A stretch of 25,242 nucleotides of DNA from Deferribacteres bacterium (GTDB taxonomy: Bacteria > Thermosulfidibacterota > Thermosulfidibacteria > Thermosulfidibacterales > Thermosulfidibacteraceae). Below, piece by piece: positions 7,393 to 15,522 of the stretch. A model generated the notes under the pieces. The model saw nothing but the letters and a program-made list of their open reading frames with translations. It was not told where the DNA came from and did not search any database. How positions within the stretch are numbered: the stretch's first letter is position 1; every line of letters begins with the position of its first letter. Location: positions 1 to 25,242 of the forward strand of contig JAADEW010000103.1 of the NCBI GenBank assembly GCA_013153205.1, in the 5' to 3' direction. The position numbers were made by a program, and so were the translations under genes.

Positions 7393-9302
7393 CTCGTTCC
7401 TCCATGACATACCCTGCATTTCCCATCCCTGAAAGGCTCGTGTTCCACTTCCCACAACATCCTTTTATCCATCCCACCGTGAGGATTATGACACTCCGTG
7501 CATCTATCGTAATCAGGCTTAATACCCCCATGAGCCTTTATCAGCTTTTCGTCTATCCTGTGGCACTTTTTGCACACAGAAGCCCCCCCGGAGTTGAGCA
7601 ACCAGTCAAAATCTGAAGCGTGAGAATCGTGGCATATGAGACAGCCAGCAGATTCCTCCACAGGTTTATGGACCACCCCTCCTTTAGCGTATTTCAAAAT
7701 TCCGGTGTGACAGGAAAGGCATATGTTCCTCACATCCTTTCTCAAATACCACTGTCTCTCTCCACCGTGAGGCTCGTGGCACTCGTCGCAGTTGCCGTTA
7801 GAAACCGGAGGATGGACCACGGCAGAACGCATCACCCGCTCTTTCAAAGCCTTATGACAGCCAAAACAGAGGAGGTCCTCTTTCTCTTTAAGATTGAAAG
7901 CATAATCTGCCGCGTGAGCATCATGGCAGAGTTCACACTTCTTTTCCCTGAAAGGCGCATGCTTTTTCACATTTTTCATACTGATAAAAAGCTTGCCGTG
8001 ACAGTGCTGGCAGAGCCTGCTTCTTTCAACCTTGAGAAGAAGCCGGTAATCCGAGTTATGCGGGTCATGACATCCCGAACAATTTCCTTTACCAAAAGGA
8101 GTGTGGAGGCTGAAAAGCCCCATCTCCCTTTTAACATTTTCATGACAATAAAGGCACAGCTTCTTCTGAGGCTCTCTAAGAAGCGCCCTGTAAGAAGACT
8201 TATGGGGCACATGACACTTAAAACAGTCTCCCTTTTCAAAGACCGGATGCCCGTATTTTTTCCGGGAGAAAGAATGGCAGCCGAAACACAAATCCGGAAT
8301 ATCTCTGGTTATAAGGGACCTGTATTTGCTGACATGCCCGCTGTGGCACTTAATACAATCTCCGCTCTTAACCGGGCCATGAACAACCTTTCCTTTAGAC
8401 TTTGATTTCTCATCATAAGAATGGCAACTTTCGCAAACGGTTGCAACAGGAGCCTTCAACACATACTCAACGGAACTTGCGTGAGGAGAGTGGCAGGAAA
8501 GACACTCCTTCTTTTTATAGGGAGGATGCTCAACAGTTTCTGTCTTTAAGGCGTGACAGGTTATGCATATGTCGTTAGGTCTGTCCTTTACCTTTATGTT
8601 CCCTTTCTCTATGTAATGGCAGCTCTGGCACCCGCCCTGAACCACGGGTTTGTGGGGATACCGCCTTAAAAGATAAGCCTGACTGGAACTATGGGGATTG
8701 TGGCAGGAAACGCACCGGTCCTTGACCGGATAGTTGAAATGCCTGCTCTTTAAATCCCGCAGGCTATGACATTCGAGACAGAGTCTGCTGGAATCCTCTT
8801 TCAGAACCGACCTGTTGTCCGCCCCATGGGGGTCATGACACCTGAGGCACCCTTCCTTTTTCACAGCCTCATGAACCACTTTTCCCTTCAATACATCTTT
8901 ATGACAACCAAGACACAGACCATTACCCGATTTAACGAGCAGAAACTTGAACTCAGCCGAATGAGCCTTATGGCACTTAAGGCACTCCCCCTTCACCGCA
9001 GGCTGATGAGGAAAGGCTTTTTTAACCTTTTCAACGATATCCCTGTGGCAGGGAAAACATATGGTTCTCTTATCAAGCTTCAGGAAAGCCCCGCCAATGA
9101 CACCATGAGGCCTGTGGCACATATAACAATTTTTATCCTTCACAGGTTTGTGAACATAGCTCCCGGAATAGACCTTTTTAGCATACTGAGGATGGCAGTC
9201 CAGACATCCCTTTCTCACACGAGTAGTCTTTTCCTTCTCCACAGAAACGCAGGACAAAAACATCGCCAATCCTATAACCAGAACGATATAAAAGCGCTTC
9301 AC
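7389..9302 (-). CDS. 26-haem c-type cytochrome lipoprotein
   Basis: A 637-residue protein carrying 26 canonical CXXCH sites, one haem per about 24 residues and the highest count in the window. The N-terminus is a lipoprotein signal with the cysteine at residue 18 (FLSC), so the protein is probably anchored in the outer membrane. The repeat unit is about 48 residues: CXXCH followed by PH, a linker, LCXXCH, then HxPV supplying a distal histidine. About thirteen such units follow one another. Lipid-anchored multihaem proteins are a usual partner of outer-membrane barrels in porin-cytochrome conduits, and the barrel gene heads this operon. The GTG start at 9302 overlaps the PPIase stop codon as GTGA, and the stop overlaps the next start as ATGA. 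Exact orientation across the membrane is unknown. Confidence 0.92.
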   Translation of the reverse strand: MKRFYIVLVIGLAMFLSCVSVEKEKTTRVRKGCLDCHPQYAKKVYSGSYVHKPVKDKNCYMCHRPHGVIGGAFLKLDKRTICFPCHRDIVEKVKKAFPHQPAVKGECLKCHKAHSAEFKFLLVKSGNGLCLGCHKDVLKGKVVHEAVKKEGCLRCHDPHGADNRSVLKEDSSRLCLECHSLRDLKSRHFNYPVKDRCVSCHNPHSSSQAYLLRRYPHKPVVQGGCQSCHYIEKGNIKVKDRPNDICITCHALKTETVEHPPYKKKECLSCHSPHASSVEYVLKAPVATVCESCHSYDEKSKSKGKVVHGPVKSGDCIKCHSGHVSKYRSLITRDIPDLCFGCHSFSRKKYGHPVFEKGDCFKCHVPHKSSYRALLREPQKKLCLYCHENVKREMGLFSLHTPFGKGNCSGCHDPHNSDYRLLLKVERSRLCQHCHGKLFISMKNVKKHAPFREKKCELCHDAHAADYAFNLKEKEDLLCFGCHKALKERVMRSAVVHPPVSNGNCDECHEPHGGERQWYLRKDVRNICLSCHTGILKYAKGGVVHKPVEESAGCLICHDSHASDFDWLLNSGGASVCKKCHRIDEKLIKAHGGIKPDYDRCTECHNPHGGMDKRMLWEVEHEPFRDGKCRVCHGGTR

Positions 9303-10900
9303 TTCCCGCCCCCCAGCTCAGCCAGAACCTTCTTCCATTCCTTTTCATTCAGCTTTATGTCCGCCCTTTTCCTCAACTCCTGAATATACTCTTTTTTCAG
9401 GCTCTCAAATTTTCGCTTCTCCAGACTCTTTTTTATGCTTGCCTTAACCTCATCAAAAGGATGAACCTCTTCAGGGTAATGCTTTATCAGCTTAACTATG
9501 AAAAACCAGTTCTTATACCTTATTATGTTCGAAACCTCTCCGGGACTCATCCTTTTAACCGCCTCCTTCACAGGGGGAACCAGCTTATCCACCGCAAACT
9601 TCCTCGGAACCGCCCCGTGAAACATGACATCTCTTGCCACCTCAAAGAAGTCCTCCCCTTTGCTCAGCCTTTTGCGAATGGAATCTATCAGCTTTTCGTC
9701 CTGCGTCTGTATAACGGCAAGCTCAACCCTTTCCGGCTTGGTGAAATCCTTTATATGCTCCTCATAATATCTCTTAACCTCTTCATCTGACACAGAAACC
9801 CTGGGCATAATTATCTTGGCTTCAAGCTCATGTATGAGGCGGTTCCTTTTGTAGAACCAGTAAACATCCTTCAGGGGACCCTTCTCATAATGTCTCGCAA
9901 GGGCTTCCTTATCTATCAGAGTCTGAGAGATTATACCGTTCACCACCCTTTTCCTCAACGCATTCAGGGCCTCGGCGTCTTTCTTTCCCCTCAGCCTCAG
10001 CTTGGCTTCCTTTTTCAGAAACTGCTGAAACTGCTCGGCGGTGACCTTGATGTCCCCCACCTTTATCACCACCTTATTTTTAACATCCTCCGGCAGCTCT
10101 CCGAGGCCGATGGTGTTTATCAATTTCCAGTTCACCTCTGTTCCGTATTTATCCTCCAGCCGCTTCACAAGCTGACTGGTCAGCAGGGCGTCCATATGCC
10201 TTCTGTATGCCTCGGCAACTATGCTGTGAATCCTTTTAAAATCTTCCTCGTCCGCTCCCTTTTTGTCCTCCACAAGGATTAAGAGCCACGTCTTCCCATG
10301 CTTCAGAGGACCCACAACATCCCCTTTATCGGCACCGAACACCTTCTTCCTGATGTCGGAAGGCGTATTGACCGGTCTTCTCCAGCCCATATCTCTGGCT
10401 TTGCCCTTGGGAAGAAGCTTTTTATAGAGGGATATGAAGCTTTCCTCATCTTTCACCTGAGAAGCCCATCTTTTCGCCTCTGTCTCGTTATCGGTAAAGA
10501 GAACTTTTATTTTTACCCTCGGCGTGTATCTCTCCCTGTAAAACTTCCACAGTTCGTCTTTATCCATCTTTATCTTCTTTCCCACCTCATCATATCTCAA
10601 CTGCAGGAGAGAGCGAACCTTCAGGAAAATCAACAACTTTCTTTTATAAGACGGTTCCTCATCAAGCCCCAGGGCTTTGGCTTCGTCCGATAAAAGTATC
10701 CAGTCTATAAAATCCTGAATAGTGGAGTTGGTAAGCTGTGTATTCTTATCCTTCCAGTTGGACCACCACCTCTTAAAATCCCGGTCGGTATATTCAACGC
10801 CGTTTATCTTCACCAGATACTTTTTCCCGAAGAGTGAAAAGCAGAATCCCGCCTCACTCACAAACAGGAAGACAAGAGCAAACACAAAACATCTAAACAT
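9299..10900 (-). CDS. Exported peptidyl-prolyl isomerase/chaperone with two parvulin-like modules
   Basis: About 533 residues with a signal peptide (about 1-20). Two tandem SurA/PrsA-like halves are visible: an N-terminal helical chaperone part (about 30-130) with a parvulin-like domain (about 130-215, DMGW then VVGPLKHGKTWLLILVED), then a second helical part (about 275-390) and a weaker parvulin-like domain (about 390-480, MSPGEVSNIIRYKNWFFIVKL). Such enzymes help outer-membrane and secreted proteins fold in the periplasm. PPIases are frequent companions of extracellular cytochrome genes, and the likely clients here are the barrel and filament subunits. I prefer ATG 10900 (TGATG overlap with the previous stop, AAGGG 9 bases upstream) over ATG 10909. 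The second domain lacks the usual Gly-Trp signature and may be inactive. Confidence 0.85.
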   Translation of the reverse strand: MFRCFVFALVFLFVSEAGFCFSLFGKKYLVKINGVEYTDRDFKRWWSNWKDKNTQLTNSTIQDFIDWILLSDEAKALGLDEEPSYKRKLLIFLKVRSLLQLRYDEVGKKIKMDKDELWKFYRERYTPRVKIKVLFTDNETEAKRWASQVKDEESFISLYKKLLPKGKARDMGWRRPVNTPSDIRKKVFGADKGDVVGPLKHGKTWLLILVEDKKGADEEDFKRIHSIVAEAYRRHMDALLTSQLVKRLEDKYGTEVNWKLINTIGLGELPEDVKNKVVIKVGDIKVTAEQFQQFLKKEAKLRLRGKKDAEALNALRKRVVNGIISQTLIDKEALARHYEKGPLKDVYWFYKRNRLIHELEAKIIMPRVSVSDEEVKRYYEEHIKDFTKPERVELAVIQTQDEKLIDSIRKRLSKGEDFFEVARDVMFHGAVPRKFAVDKLVPPVKEAVKRMSPGEVSNIIRYKNWFFIVKLIKHYPEEVHPFDEVKASIKKSLEKRKFESLKKEYIQELRKRADIKLNEKEWKKVLAELGGGK

Positions 10901-11478
10901 CAATAACATCCCTTAAACCCCTTCTGTTTTAGTCTTCTTATAACTTCATCCAGCATTCTATCCGCCAGACGGGAAAGTATGGAAATCTTACCAAAATGGA
11001 GAATTTTCTGATAATCCTCCCCCGTTCTGGAATGATACACGCTCCACAAAACCCTTCCGGTTTTTGTGTCCCTTACCCACATAAAGAAAGAGAGTTTTAC
11101 GTTCTTTCCCTCTGTAGCCTCAAGTATTCTGCCTCCTATAACAGCCTGCACTCCCGTCCTCCTTCTGAGAAGCCGAAGCATATCAAGGTTAAAAGAAGAA
11201 CCGGGAAGGATGTATTCATACATCATAAACGAACGCACGGCTCCCTCTTCCACCACATCCAGCTTTGCCTCGGTAACGAGCTTGCTCAGGAGTATCCTGT
11301 AAAAGACACGGCTTATCACCGGATTTGATGTTTCATTTTTAAAAGGTATCAAAGCCACCCTGCACACCCTCTCCTTTGGCGTATTAAGCGCCTCCACCCT
11401 GGGCAACCTTCCAGCGCAACCAACCAGTATAGAGACGCACACCAAAGACAAAACTCCCTCCCTGAGCCTAAAAATCAT
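10900..11478 (-). CDS. CsgG/GNA1162-like outer-membrane lipoprotein
   Basis: About 192 residues. The signal ends in a clear lipobox (LVGC, cysteine 21). The mature part begins RVALIPFKNETSNPV and contains GVQAVIGGRILEA and TGRVLWSVYHSRTGED, the pattern of the CsgG/FlgO/GNA1162/LpoB superfamily: a beta-strand ending in a small 'PF.N.T' turn, then a 'GV.a.i.G.i' strand and 'G..lW'. It is shorter than CsgG (about 260 mature residues), so the full curli-pore hairpins are probably missing. The start at 11478 lies 11 bases inside the upstream gene and puts the signal peptide at the N-terminus. One of three proteins of this superfamily in a row here. Role unknown; outer-membrane assembly, barrel support or secretion are options. 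Confidence 0.75.
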   Translation of the reverse strand: MIFRLREGVLSLVCVSILVGCAGRLPRVEALNTPKERVCRVALIPFKNETSNPVISRVFYRILLSKLVTEAKLDVVEEGAVRSFMMYEYILPGSSFNLDMLRLLRRRTGVQAVIGGRILEATEGKNVKLSFFMWVRDTKTGRVLWSVYHSRTGEDYQKILHFGKISILSRLADRMLDEVIRRLKQKGFKGCY

Positions 11479-12934
11479 CAACCCAGCCGCTTTCCTTCTT
11501 TTTCTTAATTTTAACCCTTGTGATAACCAGAGGCCTTTTATCAAGCTTCCACCTGTTCCCTGCCTCATCCACCAGTTCCAGAGAGTAATACAGCTTACGC
11601 CCTTTCTCAGGATTCACGGGAAAAACAACATCTTTCGGAACACCACTGCCCTCTCTCTCATAGAATACAGCTCCATCGTCACTCCACAGAGCCAGCCGCC
11701 AGCTCGATATGGCAAGAGGGTAGTTCTCAACCCTGACCTCAAACCGCACCCCATTCTCCTCCTTGTAAGCCTTGACATCAACAGACTCTATCCTTCTGAC
11801 CAGAACCACCTCTTTTCTGACAGTGTAGCTGTTATCGGCTCTATCCCATACGGTAAGCTCAATCTCATACCTTCCGTTTTTAAGCAGACCGGACGCACTT
11901 TTACCCCTCCACACAAGCCACGGGGGCAAATCTCCCATGTTGCTGTAAAAGAGAACTGTCCTGGCTTCCTCACCCTTCTCCTCATCACCTTTATAAGTAA
12001 TTTTGAACGACCACCTCTTTACAGGCTCCTTCTTTTCAAACACCGGCACAATCTTAACATATCTGGCCACAACCGGTTCACCATTTATATTTTTGACTCC
12101 CAGAAGCTTCATACGAAAGACGGGAGGCGTGCTGTCCACATAATAGGTGGTGATAAAAAGCCTCTTTTTCGTGCTGAAAGCACCGTCCCACCACACCTCC
12201 AGAGAAACGCCGAACCTGCCCTCTTCAGCGGGAGCCGTCCAGTCTGCCGTATAGAAATCGCCTTCCTTTCGAGCCGGAATCCTGCCCACCCTATCCACAA
12301 CAAAGAAAATCTTTTCCGGTTCAGCTCCCGAAATCTCAACCTTTGCCTTACACACCACATTTTCACCCGGTCTGGCATATCGGGGGGTCACCACAACCCT
12401 TGCCACATCAACCACAGGAGCCTTTGCCAGATTCCTCAAGACTTCTTGAGGAATGTTGGACAGAACCTTCCCCACCGCCGAGGAGAGGAAGAAATCCCAG
12501 CTCTTCTCCCCGAGTCCAAGAAAGGTTATTTTGTCCTCATCAGAAAAGAAGGCTCTTCCCGCCCAAATCAGCTTATAATCCTCTGCATCCACCATCCGAA
12601 GCACCAGACCAAACCTGAACCGCTGGGTATCAAACTCAAGAATGGAGCCGAGCAGTATGTATTGAACCCCCAGTTCTCTCTTTATCCTGTCAGCAGTGAC
12701 CTTATCCACCCACCCAACCCACATAATATGGTGTTTTGACAGAAACTTTATAACCTCATCGGGGCCAACTACAGAAAAACCCTGTTCCTCCAATCTATGT
12801 GCTATTATGCGGGAAACTTTAATGTTTACACCGTTTAAATCTCTGCTTAAATCCTCAAAGGGAAACACCGCTATCTGAGCGCACACCACCCCTGCCCAGA
12901 CCAGTATCAATAGCAGACCAAAGGCTTTCCTCAT
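11468..12934 (-). CDS. Exported CsgG-like domain fused to Ig-like beta-sandwich domains
   Basis: A 488-residue protein with a signal peptide (cut near VCA/Q19). Residues 20-160 form a CsgG/TolB-N-like domain (IAVFPFEDLSRD, then LGVQYILLGSILEF, ending IPQEVL). The rest (about 180-475) looks like two or three Ig/FlgD-like beta-sandwiches, with VDSTPPVFRMKLLG and VWDRADNSYTVRKEV as domain-edge motifs. It lacks a lipobox cysteine, unlike its two neighbours, so it may be a soluble periplasmic partner that bridges the lipoproteins to another assembly. It overlaps the upstream lipoprotein gene by 4 bases (ATGA) and the downstream one by 11. I do not recognise a named family for the fusion. Confidence 0.75.
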   Translation of the reverse strand: MRKAFGLLLILVWAGVVCAQIAVFPFEDLSRDLNGVNIKVSRIIAHRLEEQGFSVVGPDEVIKFLSKHHIMWVGWVDKVTADRIKRELGVQYILLGSILEFDTQRFRFGLVLRMVDAEDYKLIWAGRAFFSDEDKITFLGLGEKSWDFFLSSAVGKVLSNIPQEVLRNLAKAPVVDVARVVVTPRYARPGENVVCKAKVEISGAEPEKIFFVVDRVGRIPARKEGDFYTADWTAPAEEGRFGVSLEVWWDGAFSTKKRLFITTYYVDSTPPVFRMKLLGVKNINGEPVVARYVKIVPVFEKKEPVKRWSFKITYKGDEEKGEEARTVLFYSNMGDLPPWLVWRGKSASGLLKNGRYEIELTVWDRADNSYTVRKEVVLVRRIESVDVKAYKEENGVRFEVRVENYPLAISSWRLALWSDDGAVFYEREGSGVPKDVVFPVNPEKGRKLYYSLELVDEAGNRWKLDKRPLVITRVKIKKKKESGWVDDF

Positions 12935-13512
12935 TTCAACCTCTTCAACATTGAATGGACGAGCTCAAAGGAGACCTCCATTATATCTTTGGGTTTTAAA
13001 CCGAAAAGCCTGCCCCAAAAGGAATAGCCCGTTTTTGAAGCGGAGGCACTCCATATAATCTCTCCACTCCTCCCATCAACAAGCCTCAATGTGAGAGCAA
13101 CCACTGGATAGGAGAAAGTTCCCTTACTCTCCATTCGGTAGTCGTCAACTGAGCCAAGGACCAGAGCTTGAACCCCCAGCCTTTTAGCTATCCTCCTCAT
13201 GGTCCCTTTATCCAGAGAAACCTCTTTCTTTCCCACCTCCTCGTTGAGCACAACATCCACGATGCTCTTGTCCACCACGTCAAAAAGTCCAAGAGCCAGA
13301 ATCTCGTTAGCCACAATATCTCTCAATCTTTCCGCAGCAAACTTATCTCTCGTATGGTTTTCAAACCTCAGAACCGCCACTCTCTTTATGTAAGAGATAT
13401 CCACTCCTTCCCTAACAAAAACCCTCATTGTGCCCGTTCCGCTGGCACAGGAGACGACGAAAAACAGCATCAGAACTAAAAGTTTGCTGTAACGATTAAC
13501 ATCCAGTTCCAT
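12931..13512 (-). CDS. CsgG/GNA1162-like outer-membrane lipoprotein
   Basis: A 193-residue lipoprotein with lipobox VVSC (cysteine 22). The mature domain has VAVLRFENHTRDKFAAERL, LGVQALVLGSVDDY and GEIIWSASASKTG, the signature of the GNA1162/LpoB/CsgG superfamily and close in layout to the lipoprotein at 10900-11478. It immediately follows the barrel gene and overlaps it by 37 bases; GGAGG stands at good spacing before the ATG at 13512. A mature domain of about 170 residues makes it an unlikely independent pore, although oligomers beneath or around the barrel are conceivable (inference). Confidence 0.78.
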   Translation of the reverse strand: MELDVNRYSKLLVLMLFFVVSCASGTGTMRVFVREGVDISYIKRVAVLRFENHTRDKFAAERLRDIVANEILALGLFDVVDKSIVDVVLNEEVGKKEVSLDKGTMRRIAKRLGVQALVLGSVDDYRMESKGTFSYPVVALTLRLVDGRSGEIIWSASASKTGYSFWGRLFGLKPKDIMEVSFELVHSMLKRLK

Positions 13513-15368
13513 GGATTTCCTCCATCCTCTTTTCTGGTGCCGCTATAGGAAAATCTCAAAGCCAGATGCCTGCTTATACCCCATGAAATGGTGAAATAAT
13601 GGGTTATCATCCGCTCCTTTCCATAATTTCCGTTCAAGCCGAAATTTGTCTGAATTTTATCAGAAAAGATGATACCCGTTGAGAAAGAAAAGGTGGAAAT
13701 CTCCTCCCCATCACTGTTCCACGTATAGTCCTCGGAAGCCGAAAGGGAGAGAATGTCCGAAACCCTCCACGAAACCACCGCAGACACTTTCTGATTCCAT
13801 GAAGACTGATTTCCCCAGAGCTTATCGTAACCGTAATTGGCAACACAGGTTAACTGAGGCTTAAGCCTCGCAGTAATATTTATGGAAGAAGAATAGTTCT
13901 TATTCCCACCTGATACATTCAGCGAGTTGGTCCATCTGGTTTCCAAATCGGGATATATCTGGGCATCCAGAGAGAGATAAAAGTTATCGGAACTCGACTC
14001 TTTTCTGCCCCCGGTCTTTGAGAGGGTGTGGGTGTATCCGGAAGTCAGAGTAAGGGTATCCAGAAGCTCAGAATTGGCACTCAACCCCAGGGAATAGCTC
14101 TCCGTTTTAGGGGCTCCACCACTTTCTTTAAGGCTCTGGGAAAGGTTTGCGTTAAGGGAAAACCTCTTATACTTAGACCAGCTCAGGGCAAAACTCTGTG
14201 AAAAATCCTTTGAGCTATCACCGGGACTGGGGAGGGTTTTTCCATAGCTTACATTGTAATGCGCCGCCAAAAATCTGGTAAAGGCATAACCCAGAGAAAG
14301 GTTCACCTTGTAAGAGGTGTTTTCCGTGGTGTAGGTGACGGTTCCGCTCTTTCCCTCTATTACTTTATAGGCAACAAACTTGGCATCCCTGACCTCCACC
14401 CTTTCCCCTGCAACATCCGTCACCGTAAGCCTCACAAAGGTGTAAGTAACGGGGGAAGAGAACCTGTAAGGGAGGGAAACCCTTTCAGCCACCTTCTCCC
14501 AATCCACTCCGTCATTGCTGACCTCAATGTCCCACCTGACAAAAAACGGAACAGGTTCTCTCATGCCGTAATCAATGTAAAAGCTTATCTCATCCACCTC
14601 AGAAGCACCTATCTCTACAACTGCAACTGTATCTTCCACCAGCACATCGTTCGGCGGTGCCTCTTCCCAGTGCCAGTTTACATTCACTATAAACCTTGCT
14701 CCCTCCTCACCAGCCCTGCTTTTCTGGCTATTGCGGCTGTAGTTAAACTGCCCGCTCAACCCGAAAGAGAGATTCCCCCAATTATGGAAAAAAGAGGTGC
14801 TGAGGGAATGGCTCTGATTCAAGCTCGTAGCATCCGTGAGCTTATCCTTATCCCATGTTCCAGCATAGCTGTAATTTAGAGAAAGCTTTTCCCACAAAAC
14901 TTTTGAAAGGGTTATCCCCCATGTTTTTGACCTTACATCCACCTTTTTAGGGGAACCTGTATCATAACTATAGGACTCCCCATAACTTGCCAGAAAATTC
15001 ACTATATCTTTATTAGAAAGCCACGGTGAGGAGAGGTTGACATTCCAGGAGTTGACCCAGAAAGCCGGGTTGGCTTCCTGTCTTCTTCTCAGGCTTGTCC
15101 CGGACAGATTTAAAGTAAATATGTCGTTATTGATTCCGAGAGAAAGGGTGGGAACCAGCGAATCGTTCCAGCTGGAACCGGTATAGCTTCGCGTATATCT
15201 CAATCCAAAGCTTGAGGTAACCTGAGGTGTAAAACTGAAGGCATGAGCATAAGAATAGCTCTGAACAAAGCTTCTCGGAGAGTCGGAACTCTTCCTGTAA
15301 TTCCAGCTGGCATTAAAAGACGCAGCATGAACACTGCTCACAAACAACAGAGCCTCCAACAAAATCAC
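13476..15368 (-). CDS. Outer-membrane beta-barrel with inserted discoidin-like domain (putative conduit porin)
   Basis: About 630 residues, dominated by alternating polar/aromatic strands separated by Ser/Asn/Gly-rich turns, and ending in phenylalanine (LIVTANF) as barrel proteins usually do. It is long enough for more than 20 strands, comparable in size to MtrB-type conduit barrels. A non-barrel insert at about 235-340 contains SNDGVDWEKV and TFVRLTVTDV, a coagulation-factor 5/8 (discoidin)-like beta-sandwich, perhaps a surface-exposed cap. As first gene of the operon it is the obvious membrane-spanning partner for the 26-haem lipoprotein. The GTG at 15368 gives a signal peptide without basic residues. 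Extending to an in-frame ATA at 15380, 8 bases after AAGGAG, would add MKRF. The true start is therefore uncertain. Confidence 0.82.
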   Translation of the reverse strand: MILLEALLFVSSVHAASFNASWNYRKSSDSPRSFVQSYSYAHAFSFTPQVTSSFGLRYTRSYTGSSWNDSLVPTLSLGINNDIFTLNLSGTSLRRRQEANPAFWVNSWNVNLSSPWLSNKDIVNFLASYGESYSYDTGSPKKVDVRSKTWGITLSKVLWEKLSLNYSYAGTWDKDKLTDATSLNQSHSLSTSFFHNWGNLSFGLSGQFNYSRNSQKSRAGEEGARFIVNVNWHWEEAPPNDVLVEDTVAVVEIGASEVDEISFYIDYGMREPVPFFVRWDIEVSNDGVDWEKVAERVSLPYRFSSPVTYTFVRLTVTDVAGERVEVRDAKFVAYKVIEGKSGTVTYTTENTSYKVNLSLGYAFTRFLAAHYNVSYGKTLPSPGDSSKDFSQSFALSWSKYKRFSLNANLSQSLKESGGAPKTESYSLGLSANSELLDTLTLTSGYTHTLSKTGGRKESSSDNFYLSLDAQIYPDLETRWTNSLNVSGGNKNYSSSINITARLKPQLTCVANYGYDKLWGNQSSWNQKVSAVVSWRVSDILSLSASEDYTWNSDGEEISTFSFSTGIIFSDKIQTNFGLNGNYGKERMITHYFTISWGISRHLALRFSYSGTRKEDGGNPWNWMLIVTANF

Positions 15369-15423
15369 AAACCTTTTTATTTTTATTTCTCCTTAAAAAT
15401 CTGCTAATTTTTTACACCAAATA

Positions 15424-15452
15424 TTGACAGTAAAGATAATGCAATTTATATT
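15424..15452 (+). promoter_or_regulatory. Sigma70-type promoter for the filament cytochrome operon
   Basis: A perfect -35 box TTGACA (15424-15429), a 17-base spacer and TATATT (15447-15452, five of six matches). Predicted start near 15459, leaving a leader of about 125 bases before the ATG at 15586, within which both palindromes lie. Confidence 0.7.
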
Positions 15453-15461
15453 AACAGTCAA
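15433..15461 (-). promoter_or_regulatory. Sigma70-type promoter for the conduit operon
   Basis: Reading the minus strand, TTGACT (15461-15456) is followed after 17 bases by TATCTT (15438-15433). Predicted start near 15426, about 45-60 bases ahead of the barrel gene. It lies almost wholly inside the plus-strand promoter, so the two polymerases cannot be bound together. Confidence 0.6.
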
Positions 15462-15498
15462 GAGTTGTGTTGGATGTTTATTTGTGAAAGTGAGAGCA

Positions 15499-15518
15499 AT
15501 AACAGAATATTAGGATAT
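15499..15518. repeat. Direct repeat copy 1 / palindromic operator candidate
   Basis: The 20-mer ATAACAGAATATTAGGATAT matches copy 2 at 18 of 20 bases, 24 bp away. Its core at 15505-15520 is a degraded form of GAATATTAGGATATTC. It also contains a TATAAT (15516-15521) without a visible -35 partner. Confidence 0.65.
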
Positions 15519-15522
15519 AATA

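Noticed and set aside
7393..7455. A longer start for the 16-haem cytochrome (7455)
   Set aside because: It would bury the signal peptide 21 residues inside the protein; ATG 7392 has GGAGG and an ATGA overlap.
7389..9302. Regular spacing reminiscent of a CRISPR array
   Set aside because: The period comes from codons for CXXCH and PH motifs in an intact reading frame; repeats are not identical at DNA level.
5291..9383. Long open frames antisense to the cytochrome genes (for example 5291-5938, 6445-7260, 7620-8405 and 8766-9383 on the plus strand)
   Set aside because: They lie wholly or mostly opposite genes with clear haem motifs, have no family signatures and arise from biased codon use in the CXXCH repeats.
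15516..15521. A perfect TATAAT as the main plus-strand promoter
   Set aside because: No -35 box at 16-18 bases; the TTGACA-N17-TATATT pair is better. It could serve an activator-dependent promoter, so it is kept only as a remark.
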